A stretch of DNA of 46,293 nt, from positions 305,947 to 352,239 of the forward strand of contig NZ_KB235944.1 of NCBI RefSeq assembly GCF_000332315.1, written 5' to 3'. Both the position numbers and the translations under genes were made by a program. Numbering within the stretch: the stretch's first letter is position 1; each line of letters begins with the position of its first letter. The notes beneath the pieces are model-generated. The model was not told where the DNA came from. It ran no database searches and saw nothing but the letters and a program-made list of their open reading frames with translations. Of this stretch, positions 24,695 to 31,779 are shown piece after piece. The stretch comes from Prochlorothrix hollandica PCC 9006 = CALU 1027. Its GTDB lineage: Bacteria; Cyanobacteriota; Cyanobacteriia; Prochlorotrichales; Prochlorotrichaceae.

Positions 24695-25348
24695 ATGGCG
24701 ATCGATAACTTATTTGCAGCGGGTGGGATAGTGATGTGGCCTTTATTGGCCTTCTCCATCCTCTCCATGGCGTTAATTCTGGAACGGCTCATCTTTTGGT
24801 TCCGGGTCATTCCCCGCCAAGATCGCCTGGTGCGGGACGTGCTGAAACTCTATCGCCACAACCCCTCAGCCGCCTACAGCCAACTGGAGCGCAACGCTGA
24901 CTTACCCTTGGCCCGCATTTTCATGGCCCCCTTGATGCTCGATCGCCCCAGCCCCGAAGAATTTCGCCTTGCCCTGGAAAGCGCCGGACAGGCAGAGTTG
25001 CCCCAATTGCGCCGGTTTAATACCCTCTTCGACACGGTCATTAGCGTCGCCCCCCTCCTGGGACTCTTGGGAACCATTTTGGGCCTGATGAACGCCTTCG
25101 CCTCCCTCAAGGTGGGGGACGTGGGGGGAACCCAAACCGCTGGCGTGACGGAAGGTATTAGTGAATCCCTGGTCTCCACCGCAGCGGGTCTGGTGGTGGC
25201 CATTTTTACCCTGTTGTTTACCAATATTTTCCGGGGCATTTATCGCCGCCAAGTGGCCCTGATCCAAGAACAGGGGGGGCAACTGGAGCTACTGTACCGC
25301 CGTCGCGCTGAACAAGGAGGCTACCCCCGTGCAACTACTGGACGATGA
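24695..25348 (+). CDS. exbB: ExbB/TolQ/MotA-family proton channel protein
   Basis: ExbB and ExbD use the proton gradient to energise TonB-dependent outer-membrane uptake. This 217-residue protein has the three expected membrane helices: about 11-31 (GGIVMWPLLAFSILSMALIL), about 110-135 (TVISVAPLLGLLGTILGLM) and about 153-178 (SLVSTAAGLVVAIFTLLFTN). The conserved APLLGLLGTILGL and GISESLVSTAAGLVVAI blocks are intact. The ATG at 24695 lies 2 bp after a 15-bp direct repeat and lacks a Shine-Dalgarno; the repeat insertion may have replaced its native leader. The 3' end overlaps exbD by 20 bp. No tonB gene is present. Confidence 0.88.
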   Translation: MAIDNLFAAGGIVMWPLLAFSILSMALILERLIFWFRVIPRQDRLVRDVLKLYRHNPSAAYSQLERNADLPLARIFMAPLMLDRPSPEEFRLALESAGQAELPQLRRFNTLFDTVISVAPLLGLLGTILGLMNAFASLKVGDVGGTQTAGVTEGISESLVSTAAGLVVAIFTLLFTNIFRGIYRRQVALIQEQGGQLELLYRRRAEQGGYPRATTGR

Positions 25349-25733
25349 ACCGGATCTACCGGCCCAGATTAATATTGTGCCGATGATCGATGCCATTTTT
25401 GCCATCTTGGCCTTTTTCATCATTTCAACCCTGTCCCTCACCAAGTCTGAGGGGTTACCCGTCAATTTGCCCCCCGCCGCCACCGGCCAAGGCCAAGGGG
25501 ATACCCCTGCGACGGTGACGATCGCCCCCCAAGGCCAAGTGTATCTCAACCGGGAAGCCGTGCCCGTGGCCAACCTAGCCCAAGCCCTGGAAACCTTTCG
25601 GGGCGATCAACCCCAGATTTTAGTGATTCTGAATGCCGATGAAAGCGTGACCCATGGCGTAGTGGTCAAGGTCATGGATCAAGTGCGCCAGGTGGAGGGG
25701 GCGCGGCTGGCGATCGCCACCACCCAGCCCTAA
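25329..25733 (+). CDS. exbD: ExbD/TolR-family biopolymer transport protein
   Basis: This 134-residue partner of ExbB begins with the GTG at 25329, preceded by AAGGAGG at the ideal distance within the end of exbB. The family core INIVPMIDAIFAILAFFII carries the conserved membrane Asp (MID) that takes part in proton transfer. One membrane helix (about 17-38) is followed by a Pro-rich linker and a periplasmic alpha/beta domain (TVTIAPQGQVYLNREAV, ILVILNADESVTHGVVVKVMDQVRQ). The 20-bp overlap points to translational coupling. Confidence 0.9.
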   Translation: MQLLDDEPDLPAQINIVPMIDAIFAILAFFIISTLSLTKSEGLPVNLPPAATGQGQGDTPATVTIAPQGQVYLNREAVPVANLAQALETFRGDQPQILVILNADESVTHGVVVKVMDQVRQVEGARLAIATTQP

Positions 25734-26043
25734 GACCACGATCGCCCCAGGGATCAAGGAATAGAATCAGGAAATCCCCAACGGACCCACGTCGAGGGGT
25801 ACGCAGACGTGTAAAATTCTCTAGAGGTATTGACCATTTCTGTTAGCAAAACACGACAAGGGTTCCTAGGAACCTGCTTGGGTCTTTCCGATGTAGCAAC
25901 CTTGCTGCTGTTGAAGAGAGGCTCCAAGACATACCGAATACTCAAATTTTCACCAAGCTTACAGTGGGGGGCTAGGAATCGCACATTGCCTGACCCGTCG
26001 CCCATTGTGGGATGTTAGGGATAAACAACGCTAGAGGTTTACT
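25734..26043 (+). promoter_or_regulatory. psbO upstream region
   Basis: No gene is seen in this 310-bp spacer, so it should contain the psbO promoter. CTAGAGGTTTACT just before the ATG supplies a ribosome site (AGAGG). TTGCCT at about 25986 could be a -35 box, but no good -10 at the right distance is evident. A short frame at 25830-26018 is not supported. Confidence 0.4.
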
Positions 26044-26889
26044 ATGAGGTATCGAGCCGTACTGGCTACCTTTTTGGCCATTTGTCTAACCTTTTTAACC
26101 GCTTGCTCCGGTAGCGATCTGTCTGCCAGCGATCGACTCACCTATGACCAAATCAAGTCCCTCAGCTACGATGACATCGTTGGGACTGGTCTGGCGGGCA
26201 AGTGCCCCCAGATTGCCGCAGAAGCCAATGGCTCCATCTCCCTGGGTGAAGGCCAGACCTTAACCCTGAGCCAACTGTGCATCGAGCCAGATGACTTCTT
26301 TGTGAAGGAAGAGCCGACCAACAAGCGGACTGTCGCTGAGTTTGTCACAGCCCAGCCCCTCACCCGTGTCACCACCACCCTCGACCAAATCTTTGGACCC
26401 TTGGCAGTGAATGGCGAGGGAGCATTGACCTTCACAGAATCCGGTGGTCTGGACTTTGCAGCCATTACCGTGCGCGTTCCCAGTGGCGAGCAGTTCCCGT
26501 TCCTCTTCACCACGAAGGGATTAGTGGCCACTGCTAGCACCGCTGGCACTGCGATCGCCCCCGATGTCACCTTGGGTGGCGACTACCTGGTGCCCTCTTA
26601 CCGTACCTCCAATTTCTTGGATCCCAAAGGTCGGGGTTTAACCGCAGGCTATGAAACCGCTGTGGCTCTGCCTCCCCAGGGAGACTCCGAGGAAATCATG
26701 CGGGAGAATATGAAGAGCTTCGATGTGGGCACGGGCCACATCGAGTTCACCATCTCCAAAGTCGATGCAGAAACCGGTGAAGTGGCTGGTATCTTTGAAG
26801 CCGTTCAGACCTCTGACACCGATATGGGTAGCAAAGAGGCGGCAGATGTCAAAATCCGTGGCCTGTTCTACGGTCGCATTGATGCCTAG
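26044..26889 (+). CDS. psbO: Photosystem II manganese-stabilising protein PsbO
   Basis: PsbO is the 33-kDa lumenal subunit that stabilises the Mn4CaO5 cluster of oxygen evolution. Clear family blocks include LSYDDIVGTGLAGKCPQI, LCIEPDDFFVKEEPTNKR, SYRTSNFLDPKGRGLTAGY and AGIFEAVQTSDTDMGSKE. The two Cys of the conserved disulfide (GKCP and QLCIEP) are present. The 281-residue precursor has a signal sequence (residues 1-20). It ends in LTAC, which fits a lipobox with acylated Cys; similar sequences occur in other cyanobacterial PsbO proteins as I remember them. The ATG follows AGAGG by eight bases. A strong terminator follows the gene. Confidence 0.96.
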   Translation: MRYRAVLATFLAICLTFLTACSGSDLSASDRLTYDQIKSLSYDDIVGTGLAGKCPQIAAEANGSISLGEGQTLTLSQLCIEPDDFFVKEEPTNKRTVAEFVTAQPLTRVTTTLDQIFGPLAVNGEGALTFTESGGLDFAAITVRVPSGEQFPFLFTTKGLVATASTAGTAIAPDVTLGGDYLVPSYRTSNFLDPKGRGLTAGYETAVALPPQGDSEEIMRENMKSFDVGTGHIEFTISKVDAETGEVAGIFEAVQTSDTDMGSKEAADVKIRGLFYGRIDA

Positions 26890-26988
26890 GACGTGATTCC
26901 TAAGGATAGCCCTTGCCAACAGCTCAGGACGGTTAGGCCGTTCCTCGGCTGCTGGCATCCCATCAGTTTTGTTGTCTCCGCATTCGAG

Positions 26989-27013
26989 GGAGCCTGCTCA
27001 GGCTCCTTTTTTT
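26989..27013 (+). terminator. Rho-independent terminator of psbO
   Basis: Perfect arms GGAGCCTG / CAGGCTCC with a CT loop are followed by seven T residues, about 100 bp after the psbO stop. This is the clearest terminator in the window together with that of crtR. Confidence 0.88.
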
Positions 27014-27082
27014 ATGGCGTTTCAACACCTAGTAGACTGCGGCTTAAATATCCCTACTAACGCGATGTGCGACCTTCCCGAA

Positions 27083-27195
27083 GACCCTCACCCTAAATCC
27101 CTCTCCCAGGGCGGGAGAGGGACTTTGAAGAATTCTTGCTCCCCTTTTGCTCCCCTTCTCCCCCTGGTGGGAGAAAGGGCTGGGGGATGAGGGTC
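27083..27195. repeat. Palindromic repeat of the GACCCTCACCCT...GATGAGGGTC type
   Basis: The ends GACCCTCACC and GGATGAGGGTC are inverted. Inside, CCCTCTCCCAGGGCGGGAGAGGG and CTTCTCCCCCTGGTGGGAGAA form two further hairpins. Repeats of this general sequence are common between genes in many cyanobacterial genomes (from memory). It has no coding content. Confidence 0.65.
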
Positions 27196-27215
27196 TAAAA
27201 CTGAGATGAGACAGC

Positions 27216-27318
27216 TACAGCAACCCTAAATCAGTTGTAAGGCTCTCGATCGCTGAAACCCCTTGTGTGGTGTGCGCCCTCCGGGCGCACACCACACGAC
27301 CCATTTAGGACGGCTATA
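27216..27318 (+). mobile_element. 103-bp palindromic MITE, family 1, copy D
   Basis: Left end TACAGCAACCCTAAATCAGT; right end CCATTTAGGACGGCTATA, with two changes from the usual terminus. The hairpin is GTGTGCGCCC, loop TCC, GGGCGCACAC. It ends 16 bp before the moaE stop codon, directly after the preceding palindromic repeat. Confidence 0.85.
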
Positions 27319-27334
27319 CAAGCCTTCTGAAGGG

Positions 27335-27796
27335 CTAGACCTCACAGGCTCCAATACTGACCCACTCGCTGGATCCATCCTGCCAGAGTTCTTTTTTCCA
27401 GATGGGGGCATTATGCTTGAGGGTATCAATGGCATATTGGCAGGCGGCAAAGGCTTCACCCCGGTGAGGACAGCCCACTGCGACTAAGACACTGATTTCA
27501 CCAATGGCCAAACGCCCCGTCCGATGGTGAATTACGACCCGGTTAACCTGGGTCCACTGCTGGCGGATTTGGGCAGCGATCGCCCGGAACACCTCCAGGG
27601 CCATGGGTTCATAGGCTTGGTAATCGAGGGCCACCACCGGCTTGCCGTCGGTCTGGTTGCGCACGGTGCCGCTCATCACCACCACAGCCCCATTGGCGGG
27701 ATCCTCGGCTTGGCTGTAGCAGTCCGCCAAGTCCAGGGGGGCAAAGGTCAGGGCCAAGCGATCGCGGGGATCCGAGGGGGCAGGAGTCAGGGCCAT
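27335..27796 (-). CDS. moaE: Molybdopterin synthase catalytic subunit MoaE
   Basis: MoaE transfers sulfur from MoaD to precursor Z to form molybdopterin. Family motifs are clear: GAVVVMSGTVRNQTDG, LDYQAYEPMA, VVIHHRTGRLAIGEISVLVAV, HRGEAFAACQYAIDTLK and the catalytic Lys motif APIWKKELWQDGS near the C-terminus. The length of 153 aa is typical. The ATG at 27796 opens a divergent promoter region of about 110 bp shared with the kinase gene. No moaD gene is adjacent. Confidence 0.94.
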   Translation of the reverse strand: MALTPAPSDPRDRLALTFAPLDLADCYSQAEDPANGAVVVMSGTVRNQTDGKPVVALDYQAYEPMALEVFRAIAAQIRQQWTQVNRVVIHHRTGRLAIGEISVLVAVGCPHRGEAFAACQYAIDTLKHNAPIWKKELWQDGSSEWVSIGACEV

Positions 27797-27904
27797 GGGT
27801 ACCGCAGTAGGGGGAGATGATGTCCACTATATCGCCAATCCCTAGGCTAACTGGACCCGCACTCCAGGGCAAAACCTGAACAGTCGTACATGGGGGAAGA
27901 TGTA

Positions 27905-29524
27905 ATGCTCTTAGATAATCGCTATCAAATTTTACGATCCCTGGGGTCTGGCGGCTTCGGAGAGGCGCTGCTGGCGGAAGATACACAGATGCCGTCACGG
28001 CGACGCTGTGTCATTAAAAAACTGCATCCCGTCAACAATGATCCCCAGATTTATAGCATCATTCGCGATCGCTTCCAACGGGAAGCTGCCATCCTGGAAG
28101 ATCTGGGCAAACATGATCAAATCCCCACCCTCTATGCCTATTTTGAGGAAGACGGCAATTTCTATTTAGCCCAAGAACTGATCGACGGCCAATCCCTGAC
28201 CGAGCTGATGCGATCCCAGGGCATTTGCAGCGAAGCCTATGTGCGGGATTTTTTGACTAGCGCCCTGGGGATTCTGGAATATGTCCACGCAAAACGCATT
28301 ATTCACCGGGATATCAACCCCAATAATATTATTGTGCGGGAACGGGATCATCGCCCCGTGCTCATTGACTTTGGGGCCGTGAAGGAACTGATGAGCAGCG
28401 CCATCACCCTAGAGGGCCAAGTCACGGCCTCGATCGTCATTGGTACACCGGGCTTTATGTCTTCGGAACAGGCCGCAGGGCGACCGATCTATAGCAGCGA
28501 TCTCTATGCCCTCGCCCTGACCGCCATTTATCTGTTGACCCAACGCCTACCCCAAAGCCTGGAAATTAATAATGCCACGGGGGAAATTCTCTGGAGTCAC
28601 TATTGTCCAAGCCTCAGCCCCACCCTCATTGCCATTCTCAAGCAAGCGGTGGATCCCAATCCCCGCGATCGCTATGGCACTGCCACCCTGATGCGGGAAG
28701 CCCTCGTCCAGGGCAGCACCGTACCCGCAACGGCGGAACTGTCTCCCTCAGGGTCAATGCCTCCCCGTTCTCCAGCCCCTGGATCCACGGTTCTCTCCTC
28801 TGCACCCTCTGGCCCAAACCCGGCAGGCCCAACGCTAGCTTCAAGCACCTCCCCATCGCCAGGGAATGACTGGCAAAAGACCCTGGTCATTGCTGGCTCA
28901 ACGGTGTTTGCGATTTTAGTGGGGTTTTGGATGTTGAGCCGATCCCAATCCACGACCGTCGTCGTAGACCCTTCCCCCACGCCGCTGCCCTCCACCGACA
29001 GTACCCCCGAACTCACCCCAACGCCGGTGCCAGAAACCCCAGCCCCCACACCAACGCCGGTGCCAGAAACCCCAGCCCCCACACCACCTCCAGAAACCCC
29101 AGCCCCTACTCCCACTATCTCGTCCGCAGGCTCAACTACCTTGAGCAACGAATATCAAGAGCAGGTGCAGACCCAGCTAAGCGTTGCACGGTTGGCCCTA
29201 GGTCTAGAGGATTATGAAGATAGCTATGACAGTTACATCAGTGCCATCGAAGGGGGCAGTCTGGAGACCTTAAATTTACCGTTGGATGCTGGGAATACCT
29301 ATTCCATCGTGGGGGTCTGTGACGTAGATTGTAGCGATTTAGACCTGACGTTATATGACGACAATGGCAATCAAATTGATGAAGATCAGGAAAGCGATGA
29401 CTACCCGATCGTAACGGTGGAACCCTCCTGGAGTGCCACCTTTCGTTTAGATGCCACCATGTACCAATGTGACACCGCCACCTGTGTTTATGGCATTGGC
29501 GTGTTTAGAAAACCAGTGCCCTAA
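27905..29524 (+). CDS. Membrane Ser/Thr protein kinase with extracytoplasmic sensor-like domain
   Basis: A Hanks-type kinase domain covers about residues 1-265: glycine loop GSGGFGEALLAED, the ATP-binding Lys in CVIKKLHP, HRDINPNN (His134) and DFGAVKE (Asp155), then GTPGFMSSEQ. The usual Lys after HRD is Asn here; I recall similar substitutions in a cyanobacterial kinase subgroup, so activity is still likely. A juxtamembrane Pro/Ser linker is followed by one membrane helix (TLVIAGSTVFAILVGFWML, about 325-345). A Pro/Thr-rich stalk with TPVPETPAP repeats leads to a C-terminal beta-sandwich domain with Cys pairs (GVCDVDCSDLDLTLYDDNG). I chose the ATG at 27905 because GGGGGAAG precedes it; an ATG at 27890 adds five residues. 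The last 4 bp overlap the convergent zinc-ribbon gene. Confidence 0.88.
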   Translation: MLLDNRYQILRSLGSGGFGEALLAEDTQMPSRRRCVIKKLHPVNNDPQIYSIIRDRFQREAAILEDLGKHDQIPTLYAYFEEDGNFYLAQELIDGQSLTELMRSQGICSEAYVRDFLTSALGILEYVHAKRIIHRDINPNNIIVRERDHRPVLIDFGAVKELMSSAITLEGQVTASIVIGTPGFMSSEQAAGRPIYSSDLYALALTAIYLLTQRLPQSLEINNATGEILWSHYCPSLSPTLIAILKQAVDPNPRDRYGTATLMREALVQGSTVPATAELSPSGSMPPRSPAPGSTVLSSAPSGPNPAGPTLASSTSPSPGNDWQKTLVIAGSTVFAILVGFWMLSRSQSTTVVVDPSPTPLPSTDSTPELTPTPVPETPAPTPTPVPETPAPTPPPETPAPTPTISSAGSTTLSNEYQEQVQTQLSVARLALGLEDYEDSYDSYISAIEGGSLETLNLPLDAGNTYSIVGVCDVDCSDLDLTLYDDNGNQIDEDQESDDYPIVTVEPSWSATFRLDATMYQCDTATCVYGIGVFRKPVP

Positions 29525-29841
29525 ACGAGGGGGAGGGTTGGGCGAGCGGTTCGCCCCGATCGCGGGACAGATGGCAGCGGCCCAGGGGAGACCCGATCCG
29601 GGACCACAGCCGTCGATCGGGCAGGGCTGACCGGGGACGATCGCGGCGATCGGCTCGGACTGTAGGCTTCCAGCACCTTGCCATTGATCTGACACGTAAT
29701 CAGCAGGTAATCACACACCAGGCACTCGGTTTTAGTAATACGCTGGTCTGGGCAGTTGTGACACTGGGGCAAGCGATCGCTCAACAGGCGATGGGCCAAG
29801 CTACCACAGTTCGGGCAATAAATTTGGGTATAGGTTTCCAT
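29521..29841 (-). CDS. Small zinc-ribbon protein, unknown function
   Basis: From the ATG at 29841 the protein has 106 residues and begins METYTQIYCPNCGSLAHR. Two paired motifs, CPNCG and CHNC, plus a later CLVC, could bind zinc, and a short beta segment (DYLLITCQINGKVLEAY) follows. The last 45 residues are Ser/Pro/Arg-rich and probably disordered. A GTG- or ATG-led extension to 29892 would add MEPPCPALL and has no support. It lies 87 bp downstream of trxA on the same strand, so it may be co-transcribed. I know no function. Confidence 0.65.
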   Translation of the reverse strand: METYTQIYCPNCGSLAHRLLSDRLPQCHNCPDQRITKTECLVCDYLLITCQINGKVLEAYSPSRSPRSSPVSPARSTAVVPDRVSPGPLPSVPRSGRTARPTLPLV

Positions 29842-29927
29842 AGCGAGGGATGTCCCAGGGACGTTGAGGAGGGCGGGGCAGGGGGGTTCCAAATCAATCC
29901 TCTGGGAGCACCCATCGGATCAGGCGT

Positions 29928-30260
29928 TTAGAGATATTTCTCTAGGGTTTCTTTGAAGTCGTCATAGGGCTTGACACCAATGGCAGTTTCCATGAGTTCT
30001 CCATCTTTGAAGAATAAGACTGCTGGAATACTACGCACTTGATAGCGCTTGGCTAGGTCTTTATTAGTGTCGAGATCGAGTTTATAAACTTGGGCACGAT
30101 CGCGATATTCATCACACAGCTTGTCCATTAAAGGGGCCACGATTTTACAAGGGCCACACCAGGTCGCAGTACAATCCACCACCATGAGGGTATTGGTGGT
30201 CAGCAACGTATCAAATTCAGCTTCATTTTCAATAAAGGTTGCGCCAGTTTGGGTCGTCAT
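29928..30260 (-). CDS. trxA: Thioredoxin
   Basis: This 110-residue protein has the thioredoxin active site WCGPCK, the cis-Pro loop RSIPAVLFFKDG, and the usual order of strands (LMVVDCTATWCGPC, AQVYKLDLDTN). It reduces protein disulfides in the cytosol or stroma-like compartment. An extra Cys lies just before the active site (VVDCTATWC) where many thioredoxins have Phe or Trp. The ATG at 30260 gives the usual length. Its upstream region contains a family-1 MITE about 200 bp away. Confidence 0.95.
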   Translation of the reverse strand: MTTQTGATFIENEAEFDTLLTTNTLMVVDCTATWCGPCKIVAPLMDKLCDEYRDRAQVYKLDLDTNKDLAKRYQVRSIPAVLFFKDGELMETAIGVKPYDDFKETLEKYL

Positions 30261-30456
30261 GAATTTACTTACTCCAGTAAGATTTTAAGGAACGGTAGAG
30301 TGAGGGAATGGGGGAATCTGTGATGGGGGGTGAATGGGCGATCGTTCTCTGGCCCTGATGGTTCAGCCTGGAACGATTCGCCCTTTAACTATCCCGTGAA
30401 CCATCTCTTTAACTATAAGGTCTCGCGGCGAAATCTTGATAATTTATAAAGATTCC

Positions 30457-30559
30457 TACAGCAGTCCTAAATGGGTCGTGTGGTGTGCGCCCTCCGGGCG
30501 CACACCACACCAAGGGTTTCAGAGATCGAGAGCCTTACAACTGATTTAGGGTTGCTGTA
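30457..30559 (-). mobile_element. 103-bp palindromic MITE, family 1, copy E
   Basis: Ends TACAGCAGTCCTAAATGGGT and CTGATTTAGGGTTGCTGTA, in the same orientation as copy A. The hairpin is GTGTGCGCCC, loop TCC, GGGCGCACAC. It lies upstream of trxA in a long gene-free region. Confidence 0.88.
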
Positions 30560-30994
30560 TAGTTAAATGAAGAAACGGTACAAGGATCAATTGCAACGTC
30601 TGCATCCGTGAGGGTAAACCGACTCCCGTCCTGAGTTGTTTGAAGCTAGTTTTAAGCTGGTTTCAAGCTAGTTTGAAGCTAGGTTAAATGGGTGAACAGC
30701 ATCAAAGGTCGGACAGGTTAGCGATCGCGTAACCTACGGAGACGTTGGGGTTTTTGCCTTAACCGAACCGACTTTAGATCCCCATGGAGACCCCTGAAGA
30801 TCTGGATCCTACTATTTCTAGGCAGCACCGATCGCCGTGGTTTAAGGCCGGTATTGCCTGCCATGATTCATAGGGCTGAGATCACCGAATTAACGGTTAA
30901 CTGTCTGTGCCCTTTAACCCCGTCGTCATACAGCCACAAAGATCCTAAGTTGCCGAGGAAACCCCCTAGAAAAATAGAAGAACTACGCTAGAAT
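30560..30994. other. Gene-free spacer
   Basis: No coding frame or RNA gene is visible. The only structure is a small direct repeat of AGCTAGTTT / AGCTGGTTTC / AGCTAGGTT units (about 30645-30685). It separates trxA from the recombinase-domain gene. Confidence 0.4.
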
Positions 30995-31077
30995 GGGCTA
31001 TCAACTTAAGTCGGGACAGTGGGGCGCTCCGCACCCCACCATCCCGTTAATCTTGTCCCGCTGTCAGCGGAAACCCC
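30995..31077. repeat. Palindromic element, family 3, third copy (inverted)
   Basis: It reads GGGCTATCAACTTAAGTCGG at the left and CTTGTCCCGCTGTCAGCGGA then AACCC at the right, the reverse orientation of 24195-24275. The central arms GTGGGGCGC / GCACCCCAC carry mismatches. It lies 25 bp upstream of the recombinase-domain gene and probably contributes to its leader. Confidence 0.75.
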
Positions 31078-31102
31078 TAGAATGAGTTGGAGTGGTTAAG
31101 GG

Positions 31103-31537
31103 ATGGAGAACACTATGGAGGAGACTTCTCCTAAGAATTTATCCGTTTGGGAACGCCTAGAACGGGGACGACAAGCCAAAGCCAGCACGGGCGGCTATGT
31201 GGGTTATGGGTCTCCCGCCTTTGGCCAGCGATCGGTCAACGGTGAGTTAGTGGATGACCCGGTGGAGTGTCAAGTGATTGAACTGATTCGCCGCCACCAT
31301 AAGTCGGGGAAATCCCTCCAGAAAATTGCCGACTGGCTCAACTACCAGGGATACACCACCAAGCGAGGACAGCCCTGGCAACGCATTTCCGTCAAACGGG
31401 TCCTCGATCGCCTCTATGGCAAAACTGGCAGGAGCAGCGAGGATCCTGGGGATCCAGACCAGACCCTGGACCGGGGCATTACCTTGGAAGCCCTGGGGGA
31501 TGATTGCAATAACCAAGACCGCTCTCAAGCATCCTAA
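31103..31537 (+). CDS. Stand-alone serine-recombinase-type DNA-binding domain protein
   Basis: The 144-residue protein matches only the middle 'recombinase' domain of large serine recombinases: GRQAKASTGGYVGYGSPAFG, then VIELIRRHHKSGKSLQKIADWLNYQGYTTKRG and ISVKRVLDRLYG. The resolvase catalytic domain with its Ser is missing, and so is the zinc ribbon. I recall similar short proteins across cyanobacteria, which suggests a domesticated regulator or DNA-binding protein rather than a broken phage gene. The ATG at 31103 has AAGGG upstream; a second ATG at 31115 is possible. The acidic tail (DPGDPDQTLDRG) is not conserved as far as I know. Confidence 0.72.
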   Translation: MENTMEETSPKNLSVWERLERGRQAKASTGGYVGYGSPAFGQRSVNGELVDDPVECQVIELIRRHHKSGKSLQKIADWLNYQGYTTKRGQPWQRISVKRVLDRLYGKTGRSSEDPGDPDQTLDRGITLEALGDDCNNQDRSQAS

Positions 31538-31779
31538 AATGGAGTCTATGGCGATTTTTGTGTTACATCTTCCTGAGTATAAACCATAACCGGCTGCAAA
31601 CCAATCTGTAAATATATTACAGCCTATTGTTTGTTACATTTCCCTAAGACACCGGATCACCCCTGACCTGGACCCCAGGGGGCGAGACATCGGGCAGGGA
31701 ACATGGGGCATCAAAACCAGCCACGGGAGTCGTGGTTGCCAGCCACTCCCCTCAGCCTTGTTCCACCGTTTTTAGGGTA

